Origin: Flavobacterium sp. ZT3R18
GTDB lineage: Bacteria > Bacteroidota > Bacteroidia > Flavobacteriales > Flavobacteriaceae
Reading direction: 5' to 3'
DNA length: 64,000 nt
NCBI RefSeq assembly: GCF_007097385.1
Contig: NZ_VJZS01000002.1
Span: 221,164 to 285,163 of the forward strand
Numbering within the stretch: the stretch's first letter is position 1; each line of letters starts with the position of its first letter. Of the stretch, positions 8,258 to 17,299 are shown in pieces. The notes under the pieces are model-generated. The model worked only from the letters and a program-made list of their open reading frames with translations. It made no database searches and had not been told where the DNA came from. A program made the translations under genes and the position numbers.

Positions 8258-8308
8258 TATTTAGAAAATAAATTGGTTAGCGTTGAGACTAACAAAAAAA
8301 TAAAAATA

Positions 8309-9454
8309 ATGAAATTCAATACTAAAGTTATTCACGGAGGACAACACCACGATCCTAGCACTGGAGCAGTAATGCCACCGGTATATCAAACCTCGACATT
8401 TATTCAAACCAGTCCAGGTAAACCATTAAATCCAGACTACGAATACAGTAGAGCTGCAAACCCAACGCGATCTGCGCTCGAAAATGCTTTGGCTAGTATA
8501 GAGAACGGAACTAGAGGATTGGCTTTTTCATCTGGATTAGCAGCAACCGATTGTATTCTAAGATCTTTTAAAGCCGGGGACGAAATCATTGCTATGGATG
8601 ATTTGTATGGTGGAACCTATCGCATGTTTACCCGAATTTATAAAGACAGCGGAATAAAATTTCATTTTGTAGATATGAATGATTTGGAGAAATTCAAGTC
8701 GTTAATCAATGAAAATACCAAATTGGTTTGGGTAGAAACACCAACTAACCCATTGATGAAGTTGGCCGACATTCAAGAAATTGCCAAAATAACTAAGGAA
8801 AAAAAGATTCTTTTTGCAGTCGATAATACTTTTGCAACGCCTTACTTGCAAAAACCCTTAGATTTAGGTGCCGATATCGTGATGCACTCGGCTACAAAAT
8901 ATCTGGGAGGACACTCGGATGTAATTGCGGGAGCTTTAATTGTAAAAGATGAAGCCTTGGGAGATCAATTGCATTTTCAGCAATTTGCCACGGGAGCCAC
9001 TCTAGGGCCAATGGATAGCTTTTTAGTTCTTAGGGGAATAAAAACCTTGCATTTACGTGTGCAAAGACATTGTGAAAATGGAGCCAAAATAGTCGAATTC
9101 TTAAGCAATCACCCCAAAATAAAAACGGTTTATTATCCAGGATTGCCAAGTCATCCGTATCATGAAATTGCCAAAAAGCAAATGAGCGGTTTTGGAGGTA
9201 TGGTTTCGTTTACATTTGTATCTGGTAAAAAAGAAGAAGCTGTAGATTTTCTAGAAAGATTAAATGTGTTCACTCTTGCAGAATCTCTTGGAGGTGTAGA
9301 GTCATTGGCGAATCATCCTGCCTTGATGACACACGCATCAATTCCTGAAAACAAAAGAAAGGAAATTGGGATCACTGATGATTTAGTACGTTTGAGTGTG
9401 GGTATTGAAGATGCCGAAGACTTGATTGCCGATTTGATGCAAGCATTAGCATAA
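8309..9454 (+). CDS. Cystathionine gamma-synthase / gamma-lyase family PLP enzyme
   Basis: The 381-residue enzyme belongs to the Cys/Met-metabolism PLP family. Visible motifs are TKVIHGGQHHDPSTGAVMPP at the start, YEYSRAANPTRSALENALA, and the cofactor lysine in MHSATKYLGGHSDVIAGA. RLSVGIEDAEDLIADL lies at the C-terminus. The frame opens at a TTG at 8273, but the ATG at 8309 matches the family start. Reactions in this family include cystathionine synthesis, cystathionine cleavage and methionine gamma-lysis. The choice cannot be made from motifs alone; synthase (MetB-like) or lyase are the best guesses. A terminator lies just downstream. Confidence 0.9.
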   Translation: MKFNTKVIHGGQHHDPSTGAVMPPVYQTSTFIQTSPGKPLNPDYEYSRAANPTRSALENALASIENGTRGLAFSSGLAATDCILRSFKAGDEIIAMDDLYGGTYRMFTRIYKDSGIKFHFVDMNDLEKFKSLINENTKLVWVETPTNPLMKLADIQEIAKITKEKKILFAVDNTFATPYLQKPLDLGADIVMHSATKYLGGHSDVIAGALIVKDEALGDQLHFQQFATGATLGPMDSFLVLRGIKTLHLRVQRHCENGAKIVEFLSNHPKIKTVYYPGLPSHPYHEIAKKQMSGFGGMVSFTFVSGKKEEAVDFLERLNVFTLAESLGGVESLANHPALMTHASIPENKRKEIGITDDLVRLSVGIEDAEDLIADLMQALA

Positions 9455-9470
9455 GTCATAATTAAAAAAA

Positions 9471-9503
9471 AATCCCAACCTTAAAAAACTAAGAGTTGGG
9501 ATT
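9471..9503. terminator. Bidirectional intrinsic terminator
   Basis: AATCCCAAC (9471-9479) pairs with GTTGGGATT (9495-9503), flanked by an A-run on the left and a T-run on the right. It separates the PLP enzyme gene from the convergent secreted-protein gene. Confidence 0.88.
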
Positions 9504-9507
9504 TTTT

Positions 9508-10293
9508 TTAATAATCTAAATAAATAATATAACCTGCACCAATAAAAGTTAGCCAATCATTGGATTTGTTTTCTTTGTACAAATCTTTATTAGGATTAAG
9601 TCCGTCAACCCAATCCGAATTGAAATATTGGGCTCTTATATCAAATACTAAATCCGACATTCTGTTTAATTTATATCTAGTTCCTAGGTTTAAAACTTGA
9701 GAAGTTACAGCTTTACTTTCGTTAGAATATCCATAAGAGCGACCTTCAGACGGGGCTAAATATTTGGAAAAAGTGGTAATAGGATTGCCTAGTTCGCCCA
9801 TAGTAGATGTAGCAGTGGTGGTATAAGAAGTGATTTGCATTCCCAAACTAATGTAAGGGGCAAAACTTCCTATTGTGTTCTCAAAGTCATGAATGTCGAA
9901 AGGGTAATATTCTAGTTGTGTACCCAAGTTAATTAACATAGTAGAGCCTCGCATTGCTTGAAGTTGCTTAGATCCTACAGACGTTCCTTTGGTCCAAACT
10001 CCATAATGTTGTAAATTGGTTTTACTGTATGAAAGTTCAGATCGTACCTTGAAGTGTTCATTGAAAAAGCGATTTGAATTGTCATTATATGAAAAGTTCA
10101 TATAATCAACAATCGCAATTCCAAAGCTCATATTGTTTAAGTTGGTTGTTACATCGCCTCGTTGACCGTAGTCGGATCGAAATTCAGTCCCCCCAATAAT
10201 AACGCCAATTTCATGGACAATTGCTGATTGTGAAAAGGAGCTATAAGGGAGGTTTATTAGTAGTAATAATGCAAGCGTTCTTAGTTTAATCAT
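9508..10293 (-). CDS. Secreted or outer-membrane-associated protein, paralogue 1
   Basis: The 261-residue protein has a signal peptide (MIKLRTLALLLLINLPYSSF then SQS). The mature part is rich in alternating aromatic strands (EHFKVRSELSYSKTNLQHYG, LNLGTRYKLNRMSDLVFDIR, GAGYIIYLDY) and ends in an aromatic residue, which suggests a beta-barrel outer membrane protein. I cannot name the family's function. A similar protein of 263 residues is encoded next door on the same strand. A TAnnTTTG-type promoter box (TACTTTTG, 10322-10329 on the minus strand) lies 29 bp upstream of the start. Confidence 0.82.
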   Translation of the reverse strand: MIKLRTLALLLLINLPYSSFSQSAIVHEIGVIIGGTEFRSDYGQRGDVTTNLNNMSFGIAIVDYMNFSYNDNSNRFFNEHFKVRSELSYSKTNLQHYGVWTKGTSVGSKQLQAMRGSTMLINLGTQLEYYPFDIHDFENTIGSFAPYISLGMQITSYTTTATSTMGELGNPITTFSKYLAPSEGRSYGYSNESKAVTSQVLNLGTRYKLNRMSDLVFDIRAQYFNSDWVDGLNPNKDLYKENKSNDWLTFIGAGYIIYLDY

Positions 10294-10710
10294 GGGAGTA
10301 GGTGGTATTTTTAAGGCTCGGCAAAAGTATAACGTATATCGGAATAAAAGAAATGTCTTTTTATTAAAATGCTGTTATAGATGCTCATTTCAAGAAGATT
10401 ATGGGGGTATTTGTAGCCAATAGTTTGAACCCGGAAAGAGGTTAGGCGGATAAAATAGATGTAATGCGTGGAAAAACAGGCATTTATAACCGGTGTTTCA
10501 GTAGGGGAGAGAATTGCATTATTAAGTTAATGAGTGTCAAAGTTTTTTTGAATAAAAATAGAATTGTATCTAGAGATGAAATAGAATTCTGATTTTTAAG
10601 AGAATATAGAGGGAGGAAAGATCGAATGCAACTGCAAAATCAAGACTTATAAAACTAAAAACAGTAGAAACTTTTGTTTACTATTGTCTGAAAATTGTAA
10701 TTTTATTTTT
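10294..10710. other. Intergenic region with the promoter of the downstream secreted-protein gene
   Basis: About 415 bp. It contains a minus-strand TACTTTTG box at 10322-10329. The rest is AT-rich, with no recognisable gene, repeat or RNA fold. Confidence 0.45.
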
Positions 10711-11502
10711 TTAATTGTCTAGATAATAGATGTATCCTAAAGCAATCCATACTGTAGCGTCATTGCTAGTGTTTTCTTTATAGATGTCTTTATTTGGATT
10801 TAGTCCATCAACCCAATCTGAATTAAAATATTGTACCTGAATATTAAACAACAAATCCGATATTGGGGTTAATTTATATCGTGTCCCTATAGTTGCAACT
10901 CCAGAGAAAACGACTTTACTTTCGTTAGAAAAACCATGAGGGCGACCGTCTGATGGAGTTAAGTATTTAAAAAAGGTTGTCGAAGAATTTCCAAGCTCTC
11001 CTAAAGTTGAGGATGCCGTGGCTGTATAATAGCTAACTTGTATGCCAAGACCTACAAAAGGGCCAAAAGCACCATAGGATCTCTCGAAGTCGTGTATATT
11101 AAATGGAGAATATTCTAATTGTGATCCAAAATTTAAAAGCTGCGTTGAGCCATACATTGCTCTAAGTTGTTGAGTCGCTATAGAATTACTGCTGTTATCA
11201 ACCCATTTTCCATAATGTTTCAAATCAGTTTTGCTATAGGACAGTTGGTTTCTTACTCTAAAATGTTCAGTAAAAAAGCCGCCTCGGTTGTTGCGGTAAG
11301 AAAAAGATAAATAATCAAGGACACCAAAACCATATCCAGAATTTTTTAAATTCGTTTTTTCATTATTTTTTTGACCATAGTCCGATCGTAACTCTAGTGG
11401 TCCGGCAATCACACCTATCTCATGTGAAATCCCAAACTGTGAAAAGACGTTATTAGACAATCCTATAAAAACTACTAAGGTAATTGTTTTAAGTTTGATC
11501 AT
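10711..11502 (-). CDS. Secreted or outer-membrane-associated protein, paralogue 2
   Basis: The 263-residue signal-peptide protein is colinear with the gene at 9508-10293. It shares blocks such as SQ..I.HEIGVI.G, LRSDYGQ, LSYSK.L.HYG, STLGELGN and YFNSDWVDGLNPNKD. The frame extends to 11520, but the ATG at 11502 (MIKLKTITL) matches the paralogue's start and is preferred. Strand-rich sequence and an aromatic-rich end suggest an outer-membrane barrel. A minus-strand TATATTTG promoter box lies at 11528-11535. Tandem duplication is clear; function is unknown. Confidence 0.82.
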   Translation of the reverse strand: MIKLKTITLVVFIGLSNNVFSQFGISHEIGVIAGPLELRSDYGQKNNEKTNLKNSGYGFGVLDYLSFSYRNNRGGFFTEHFRVRNQLSYSKTDLKHYGKWVDNSSNSIATQQLRAMYGSTQLLNFGSQLEYSPFNIHDFERSYGAFGPFVGLGIQVSYYTATASSTLGELGNSSTTFFKYLTPSDGRPHGFSNESKVVFSGVATIGTRYKLTPISDLLFNIQVQYFNSDWVDGLNPNKDIYKENTSNDATVWIALGYIYYLDN

Positions 11503-11527
11503 GATAGGTGGTATTTTCAATGCTATA

Positions 11528-11535
11528 CAAATATA
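11528..11535 (-). promoter_or_regulatory. TAnnTTTG promoter box for the secreted-protein gene
   Basis: The minus strand reads TATATTTG, an exact match to the Bacteroidota -7 consensus, 26 bp upstream of the chosen start. No convincing -33 TTG element is visible. Confidence 0.5.
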
Positions 11536-11728
11536 AGGAAAAACAACGACTACTGAAATACCGAAAAGGAGAAATAAAAAACAACCCCTAATTGAATATT
11601 CATTGTAAAAAATGCAACGATTTTGCTAAAAATGCAATTTTCGGAGCTTAATTCGCAATTAATGACTAATAAAAAGATAATTCGATTAATATTATAAAAA
11701 AATAAGCCTTAAATAGTCGCATAAAATG

Positions 11729-11736
11729 TATCTTTG
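11729..11736 (+). promoter_or_regulatory. TAnnTTTG promoter box for gdhA
   Basis: TATCTTTG matches the Bacteroidota -7 consensus and lies about 50 bp before the gdhA start. The -33 region is weak. Confidence 0.55.
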
Positions 11737-11784
11737 TCCGATCTAACGAAAACGTTTTCTTAAAACGTTGATAATTTAATGATC

Positions 11785-13128
11785 ATGTCACAAAGTATTA
11801 CAAATTTTATCGAATTGGTTGCCAAAAAAAATCCGAACGAGCCGGAATTTATGCAAGCTGTTGTGGAAGTTGCTGAAACAGTAATTCCTTTCATCGAAGA
11901 AAACAAAAAATACCAAAACAAAATGATTTTGGAAAGAATGGTCGAGTCAGATCGTATCATTATGTTCCGAGTAGTTTGGGTAGATGATAAAGGGGACACG
12001 CAAGTAAATAGAGGATACCGTATTCAAATGAACTCGGCCATCGGACCATATAAAGGAGGAATTCGTTTCCATCCTTCTGTAAATCTAAGTATTTTAAAAT
12101 TCTTAGCTTTCGAACAAACTTTCAAAAACAGTTTGACTACATTACCAATGGGTGGTGGAAAAGGTGGAGCAGATTTTGATCCAAAAGGAAAATCAGACAA
12201 TGAAGTAATGCGTTTTTGTCAAGCCTTCATGACAGAATTGTCGAAACATATTGGTGCTGATACAGATGTACCTGCTGGAGATATTGGTGTAGGAGGAAGA
12301 GAAGTAGGGTATATGTACGGTCAATACAAAAGATTAAGAAACGAATTTACTGGAGTTTTAACCGGTAAAGGAATTTCTTTTGGAGGATCATTAATTCGTC
12401 CAGAAGCTACAGGATACGGAGATGTATATTTTGCACAAAGTATGTTGGCTACCAAAGGCGAAAGCTTTACAGGGAAAACAGTAGTAATCTCTGGATCAGG
12501 AAACGTAGCACAATACGCTGCCGAAAAAGTAACTCAATTAGGAGGTAAAGTAGTTACTTTATCTGATTCTGCTGGATACATCTACGATGCAGACGGAATT
12601 GATGCTGAGAAATTAGCACATGTTATGGAAATCAAAAATGAGCAAAGAGGAAGAATTAGCGAATATGTTGCTAAATATCCAAATGCAAAATTTGTAGCAG
12701 GTAATCGTCCATGGGAAGTAAAATGTGATGTAGCCTTGCCTTGTGCAACTCAAAATGAGTTGAACGAAGAAGAAGCTAAAACACTTGTTGCCAACGGATG
12801 TATCTGTGTTGCCGAAGGAGCAAACATGCCTTCTACTCCAGAAGCGGTTCATGTTTTCCAAAAAGCTAAAATTTTATTCGCTCCAGGAAAAGCTTCAAAT
12901 GCTGGTGGAGTAGCAACTTCAGGACTTGAAATGTCTCAAAACTCATTGCGTTTAAGCTGGAGTTCAGAAGAAGTAGACGAAAGATTAAAAGTAATCATGA
13001 AAGATATCCACGCGTCATGTGTGAAATATGGTACTGATGCAACTGGTTATGTAGATTACGTAAGAGGAGCCAACATTGCAGGATTTGTAAAAGTAGCCGA
13101 TGCTATGCTTGCTCAAGGAGTGGTATAA
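11785..13128 (+). CDS. gdhA: Glutamate dehydrogenase, NADP-type
   Basis: This 447-residue hexameric glutamate dehydrogenase makes glutamate from 2-oxoglutarate and ammonia. The signature region GPYKGGIRFHPSVNLSILKF and PMGGGKGGADFDPKGKSD contains the substrate-binding and catalytic lysines. The dinucleotide fold GSGNVAQYAAEK and C-terminal GKASNAGGVATSGLEMSQNS are intact. Length and motifs fit the NADP-dependent biosynthetic subfamily. The frame offers ATG at 11779 or 11785; I prefer 11785 (MSQSITNFIEL), which matches relatives. A promoter box is at 11729 and a terminator follows at about 13.24 kb. Confidence 0.97.
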   Translation: MSQSITNFIELVAKKNPNEPEFMQAVVEVAETVIPFIEENKKYQNKMILERMVESDRIIMFRVVWVDDKGDTQVNRGYRIQMNSAIGPYKGGIRFHPSVNLSILKFLAFEQTFKNSLTTLPMGGGKGGADFDPKGKSDNEVMRFCQAFMTELSKHIGADTDVPAGDIGVGGREVGYMYGQYKRLRNEFTGVLTGKGISFGGSLIRPEATGYGDVYFAQSMLATKGESFTGKTVVISGSGNVAQYAAEKVTQLGGKVVTLSDSAGYIYDADGIDAEKLAHVMEIKNEQRGRISEYVAKYPNAKFVAGNRPWEVKCDVALPCATQNELNEEEAKTLVANGCICVAEGANMPSTPEAVHVFQKAKILFAPGKASNAGGVATSGLEMSQNSLRLSWSSEEVDERLKVIMKDIHASCVKYGTDATGYVDYVRGANIAGFVKVADAMLAQGVV

Positions 13129-13144
13129 GAATTTTAGATTGCAG

Positions 13145-13182
13145 TCTTCGGAAGCTGAGCTTAATCTTCGGAAGCTGAGCTT
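13145..13182. repeat. Two direct copies of an 18-bp palindromic unit
   Basis: TCTTCGGAAGCTGAGCTT occurs at 13145-13162 and again at 13165-13182, followed by a partial third unit (GTCGAAGCTTAG). Each unit contains the palindromes CTTCGGAAG and AAGCTGAGCTT. It lies just after gdhA. Confidence 0.75.
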
Positions 13183-13223
13183 GTCGAAGCTTAGATTTAG
13201 AATGTAAAAATCATAAATATTTT

Positions 13224-13263
13224 AAAAATGCCTTTTTTCTGTAAAGATTAAAGGCATTTTTTT
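13224..13263 (+). terminator. Intrinsic terminator after gdhA
   Basis: AAAAATGCCTTT pairs with AAAGGCATTTTT, followed by a T-run. It lies about 100 bp after gdhA on the same strand. Confidence 0.8.
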
Positions 13264-13343
13264 ATGCTTATAGAGGGCGGAATCCAAATTCCAAATCCCA
13301 AAAAATCTAAAATCTGCAATCTAAAATCATTTGGGCGAAACCC

Positions 13344-13442
13344 CATTATAGTAAGTGGGCTACTTTCGGTGCCGCATATTCGCCCACTTTCTATAATGCG
13401 GTCGGGCTATACGCGCTACTTCGGTAGCTAGCTTCTATCCCT
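13344..13442 (+). ncRNA. Structured intergenic element with UUCG tetraloop, copy 1
   Basis: A 17-bp stem with one mismatch (CATTATAGTAAGTGGGC, 13344-13360; GCCCACTTTCTATAATG, 13382-13398) is followed by a 46-base tail. The tail contains GCTACTTCGGTAGC, a 5-bp stem closed by a UUCG tetraloop, and GGGCTA that can pair with TATCCC further on. A second copy at 22934-23030 keeps the tail nearly unchanged but has a different stem sequence that still pairs. It may be a Bacteroidota RNA motif such as Flavo-1, or a mobile palindromic repeat; I cannot verify which. The strand is assigned from the orientation of the conserved tail. Confidence 0.6.
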
Positions 13443-13559
13443 TTCGCGAACACCACAACTTCAAGGGAAGCGAGAGATTTATGTTCTTTCAAGACCAAAA
13501 GAAAAATCACACATTCAAAAAAACTCTTAGGAAATTGTAAGGATTATTCAATATATTTG

Positions 13560-13655
13560 GGAACAATACACAAAGGTTATGGAGTAGTCTGTATTCATCT
13601 AGTTTTGGGTGGATTTGCGATACTTTGTAGCGTGTATATACTAGTTGTGCGTAAC
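13560..13655. repeat. Cassette-boundary-like inverted-repeat element upstream of the lipoprotein gene
   Basis: This region carries imperfect inverted pieces (ATACACAAAG against CTTTGTAGCGTGTAT). It ends in GTTGTGCGTAAC (13644-13655), which is complementary to GCTACGCACAAC (14232-14243) just after the next gene. The arrangement resembles the 3' half of an integron attC site. No integrase gene is in the window. Confidence 0.45.
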
Positions 13656-13723
13656 TTTAACACATATAACTCTCTAACAACAACTTTGATATTATTAAAA
13701 CTTTTAAATTAACAAATACAAAT

Positions 13724-14227
13724 ATGAAAAATTTTACTATTCGACTTCAATTACTATCAATTATTTTACTTCTTACAGCGTGCTCTCCACTATATTTAGT
13801 AGGGAAAAATGATTTTCAACAAATCCCAAAGGGATCAAAAAAAGTAATTGTGAATGTTTCTTATGCCACAGACAGCTTGTTTAAGATTGTATCCAAAAAT
13901 TTTGCTAGAGAGGGATGTCCTGTTCAAACAGACAAAAATGCTATGCAGATTTATTGTAACGGAAAATCAGTAGAAGGCGGTACTCTTTTGAAGGCCATGG
14001 CATTTGTTGAACCAACAGCCACTGGAAGCCAAGTTATATTTTCAGGTGAATGGGGATTAAATCAAGAGGGTCAAATAATGATGCAAGCAGCTACAAATAT
14101 TCAATATAATGCAACAAGTCCAATAGTGTTTGAGAAAAATGGAACATCCAAAACCGATGTTGCATTCCAATATTTAGTTCTTTTTGCTCGCCAAATCGAG
14201 AACGGAAATATAAGTTATTCAAATTAG
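13724..14227 (+). CDS. Lipoprotein of unknown function in a cassette-like unit
   Basis: This 167-residue protein has a lipoprotein signal: hydrophobic LLSIILLLTAC with the lipobox Cys at residue 20. The mature domain shows no family I recognise. It contains two further cysteines (REGCPVQTDKNAMQIYCNGK) that could form a disulfide, and a strand-rich centre. The gene stands alone and is flanked closely by complementary 12-base ends (13644-13655 and 14232-14243), so it may move as a unit. The true product role is unknown. Confidence 0.75.
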   Translation: MKNFTIRLQLLSIILLLTACSPLYLVGKNDFQQIPKGSKKVIVNVSYATDSLFKIVSKNFAREGCPVQTDKNAMQIYCNGKSVEGGTLLKAMAFVEPTATGSQVIFSGEWGLNQEGQIMMQAATNIQYNATSPIVFEKNGTSKTDVAFQYLVLFARQIENGNISYSN

Positions 14228-14231
14228 AAAA

Positions 14232-14372
14232 GCTACGCACAACACTTGCTCACAAGAGATTTGGGCAATTGGCTTAATGGAATAATGGTTTTGTATTTGG
14301 GATGTTTAGGCAAATCCGAATATAAGGCTTAATTTAACCCCAAACCTCTTGTAGCAAGGGAACGTTAATACA
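14232..14372. repeat. attC-like folded repeat downstream of the lipoprotein gene
   Basis: After GCTACGCACAAC, a left arm (14243-14266, CACTTGCTCACAAGAGATTT then GGGC) pairs with a right arm (14338-14360, CCCCAAACCTCTTGTAGCAA then GGG). About 20 of 24 positions match, with one bulged base. The loop has its own smaller hairpin (TATTTGGGAT against ATCCGAATA). Length, nested fold and bulged base are reminiscent of long attC sites. Confidence 0.5.
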
Positions 14373-14396
14373 ATTATTAAAAGACAAATCACAATA

Positions 14397-14915
14397 ATGG
14401 ATTATCACTTTAGAAAAGCTAAAATTTCTGAAATCCCTCTAATATGGGATATTTTACAATTAGCCATAATAAGGAGAAAAGAGGACGGAAGTGATCAATG
14501 GCAAGATGGTTATCCAAACCCCGCAGTGGTGCAAAAAGACATTGAAAAAGGGGAAGGATTTGTTTTGACCGAGGGAAAAACGATCGTCGGATATAGTGCG
14601 GTATTGATCAATGATGAACCTCAATATGCAAAAATTGAAGGAAAGTGGTTAACCAATGATGATTTTGTTGTGTTTCACCGAGTGGCTGTTTCCGAAAAGT
14701 ATTTAGGAAAAGGCTGTGCCCTAAAAATGATTGGGTATATAGAAGATTTTGCACGCAATAACAACATATACAGCATAAAAGCAGACACGAATTTTGATAA
14801 TAGTGCAATGATGAAAATTTTTGAAAAATTGGGCTACACTTTCTGTGGTGAAGTGTATTTCAGGGGAGGGCAAAGAAAAGCATATGAGAAAGTGTTACAA
14901 AAAGCTAAAATCTAA
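14397..14915 (+). CDS. GNAT-family N-acetyltransferase
   Basis: The 172-residue GNAT acetyltransferase is soluble. It opens MDYHFRKAKISEIPLIWDIL. The acetyl-CoA motif A is VFHRVAVSEKYLGKGCALKM, with the R/Q-x-x-G-x-G/A loop seen as KYLGKGCA. Motif B is IKADTNFDNSAMMKIFEKLG, followed by YTFCGEVYF. The substrate cannot be inferred. An internal phrase of tandem AATCTAAA intergenic sequence follows the stop codon and precedes porZ. Confidence 0.9.
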   Translation: MDYHFRKAKISEIPLIWDILQLAIIRRKEDGSDQWQDGYPNPAVVQKDIEKGEGFVLTEGKTIVGYSAVLINDEPQYAKIEGKWLTNDDFVVFHRVAVSEKYLGKGCALKMIGYIEDFARNNNIYSIKADTNFDNSAMMKIFEKLGYTFCGEVYFRGGQRKAYEKVLQKAKI

Positions 14916-14948
14916 AATCTGCAATCTAAAATCTCTTTTCCTTTGTGC

Positions 14949-14956
14949 TATATTTG
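14949..14956 (+). promoter_or_regulatory. TAnnTTTG promoter box upstream of porZ
   Basis: TATATTTG matches the Bacteroidota -7 consensus and lies 18 bp before the start codon. The distance is short for a leader, so the true transcription start would be very close to the ATG. Confidence 0.4.
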
Positions 14957-14974
14957 TGAACCAATATTCATTCA

Positions 14975-17269
14975 ATGCAAAAAAAGCTCCTATATCTATT
15001 TTTTTTATTTGTGCTGCAAATCAGTTTCGCCCAAACAAATTTGTCGTGGCAGGGCTATTTCTCCTACACCCAAATCAAAGCTGTTTCCCAATCGCCAACG
15101 GCAATTTATGCCGCTTCCGAAAACGCCTTATTTTCAAAAAATGCAAACACGGGCATTATAAAAACCACCACCACAATCGATGGTCTTTCGGGCGAAACCA
15201 TCACAGCATTGTATTATAGTCCAACTTCCAATAAAACCATTGTAGGCTATCAAAACGGCTTGCTAATCGTCATCAACGAAGCCGATGGATCGATGCTGAA
15301 AGTAGTCGATATTATCAATAAAAATATACCTACGAACGTAAAACGAATCAATAATTTCATGGAATATGGCGGAATACTATATGTCGCTACCGACTTTGGA
15401 ATTGTGCAATTCAACTTGACCACTTCTCGGTTTGGCGATACGTATTTCATAGGAGATAATGGCGCCGAAATCAAAGTGTCTCAAACCACCGTTTACAATG
15501 GATTTATTTACGCTTCGACTTCAAGCGGAATTAGAAAAGGAGATATAAAAAACCCTAATTTAATTGATTACAAGCAATGGCAGGTGATAAATGCCGGCAA
15601 TTGGTCAGGAATTACCGCTTTCGAAAAAGATTTGTATGCAGTAAATGCAGCGGGCTATGTTCATAAATACGATTCAGCTTCCAATACGTTTACTGGATTT
15701 TTGCCATTGCCAGAGATGACAACTGACTTTCGAACCGCTACCAATTATTTTGTTATAACCACTCCCAATACTGTATATGTGTACAATAAACAAATGGTAT
15801 TGCAGCGTCAAATAAACAAGAGTCAAATTTCAGGGATTAACTCGACTTTTAGCTGTGCTACGATAACAAATGATTTTATTTATATAGGAACCACCGAAAA
15901 CGGATTGATTAACACCTCGCTTTCGACTGTTTCAAATTATGAAAATATAACACCCATTGGCCCTTCCAGAAATACTATTTTCTCGATGCAAGTCAGTCCC
16001 ACACAGCTTTGGGCGGTATATGGGGATTATGATATTTATTACAATCCTTACCCATTAGATGATTATGGTCTAAGTAAATTTACAACTTCGGGATGGTCGA
16101 ATATCTCTTATGACAAAGTGTTAGGGGCAAAATCCATGACTCGAATTGCCATAAACCCAAGCAATGAAAAGGAAGTCTATGCCAGTTCATTTTTCTCCGG
16201 TTTATTAAAAATAGAAAATGATGTGCCAACAGTTTTGTACAATCAAACCAATAGTGGTCTGGAGTCGTTGTCTATAAGTCCACCAGATCCTAAATATATT
16301 GACATAAGAATAAACGGAGCAGCATTTGATAAATTAGGAAATTTTTGGGTAACCAACAGTAGAGTTGGAAATGGTTTAAAAGTAGTAAGTGCAAGTGGGC
16401 AATGGAAGAGTTATGCCATGGATAAAATTCTAGTTGGGTCTTCGAGTAACGATTTTGGGACTATGGTCATTGATAAAAATGGAACAAAATGGATGTCTAC
16501 CAGCAAAAATGGAGTTGTTGGTTTTAATGAAAGCAGTAATGCATTCAAAAAAATCACTTTTGGACCAGATCAGGGAAATTTACCAGTACAAGATGTTAGG
16601 GCGGTAGCGGTTGATAATAAAAATGAACTTTGGATTGGTACAACAAAAGGGTTGCGCATTTTGTCTAATGTAGGGAGTTTTCAAACCGATAATCAATTGA
16701 AAACACATTCCATCATTATTATGGAGGATAATCTTGCTCAGGAATTATTATACGAGCAATTTATAACCGATATTGAAGTAGATGGTGCCAATAATAAATG
16801 GATAGGAACTGCCGATGCAGGCGTGTTTATGGTGTCTCCAAACGGTCAAGAAACCAAGTATCATTTTACCACAGACAATTCTCCTTTGCCTAGTAATGTT
16901 ATAAACGACATTAGTATCAACAGCAGTACGGGAGAGGTTTTTATAGCTACATCCAAAGGGTTGATTTCGTTCAAAGGGATTGCTACTTCGGCTAGTGAAA
17001 ATTTAAATAATGTGTATGTATTTCCCAATCCTGTTCGTCCAGAATACGAAGGAACGGTAAAAATAAACGGACTGCTCAACAAAGCCAATGTAAAAATTAC
17101 CGATGTCGCTGGCAATCTGGTTTACGAAGCCACCTCCGAGGGAGGAACCTTAGAATGGGATACCACCGCTTTTGGAAAACACAAAGTAGCATCAGGGGTG
17201 TACATGATTTTTGTGTCTGCTCAGGATGGTATGGAAACCAAGGTCAAGAAAGTGATGATAATCCGTTGA
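14975..17269 (+). CDS. porZ: PorZ-like T9SS attachment protein with C-terminal sorting domain
   Basis: The 764-residue secreted protein starts with a signal peptide (MQKKLLYLFFLFVLQISFAQ). The N-terminal region (NLSWQGYFSYTQIKAVSQSP and DGLSGETITALYYSPTSNKT) fits the PorZ beta-propeller N-domain. Further propeller blades follow, with WIGTTKGLRIL- and WIGTADAGVFMV-like repeats. From about residue 690 there is a type A sorting domain (VYVFPNPVRPEYEGTV, then YMIFVSAQDGMETKVKKVMI). PorZ works in the cell-surface attachment complex that processes T9SS cargo in Porphyromonas. The gene stands apart from other T9SS genes here, with recO directly after. Confidence 0.82.
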   Translation: MQKKLLYLFFLFVLQISFAQTNLSWQGYFSYTQIKAVSQSPTAIYAASENALFSKNANTGIIKTTTTIDGLSGETITALYYSPTSNKTIVGYQNGLLIVINEADGSMLKVVDIINKNIPTNVKRINNFMEYGGILYVATDFGIVQFNLTTSRFGDTYFIGDNGAEIKVSQTTVYNGFIYASTSSGIRKGDIKNPNLIDYKQWQVINAGNWSGITAFEKDLYAVNAAGYVHKYDSASNTFTGFLPLPEMTTDFRTATNYFVITTPNTVYVYNKQMVLQRQINKSQISGINSTFSCATITNDFIYIGTTENGLINTSLSTVSNYENITPIGPSRNTIFSMQVSPTQLWAVYGDYDIYYNPYPLDDYGLSKFTTSGWSNISYDKVLGAKSMTRIAINPSNEKEVYASSFFSGLLKIENDVPTVLYNQTNSGLESLSISPPDPKYIDIRINGAAFDKLGNFWVTNSRVGNGLKVVSASGQWKSYAMDKILVGSSSNDFGTMVIDKNGTKWMSTSKNGVVGFNESSNAFKKITFGPDQGNLPVQDVRAVAVDNKNELWIGTTKGLRILSNVGSFQTDNQLKTHSIIIMEDNLAQELLYEQFITDIEVDGANNKWIGTADAGVFMVSPNGQETKYHFTTDNSPLPSNVINDISINSSTGEVFIATSKGLISFKGIATSASENLNNVYVFPNPVRPEYEGTVKINGLLNKANVKITDVAGNLVYEATSEGGTLEWDTTAFGKHKVASGVYMIFVSAQDGMETKVKKVMIIR

Positions 17270-17299
17270 AAAAACAGATAGCAGTTTTTAGATTTCAGA

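Noticed and set aside
8273..8308. Upstream TTG start for the Cys/Met PLP enzyme
   Set aside because: The family begins at the ATG at 8309 (MKFNTKVIHGG); the 12 extra residues are low complexity.
14608..14808. Minus-strand reading frame inside the GNAT gene
   Set aside because: It is antisense to a well-supported gene and lacks any protein-like motif.
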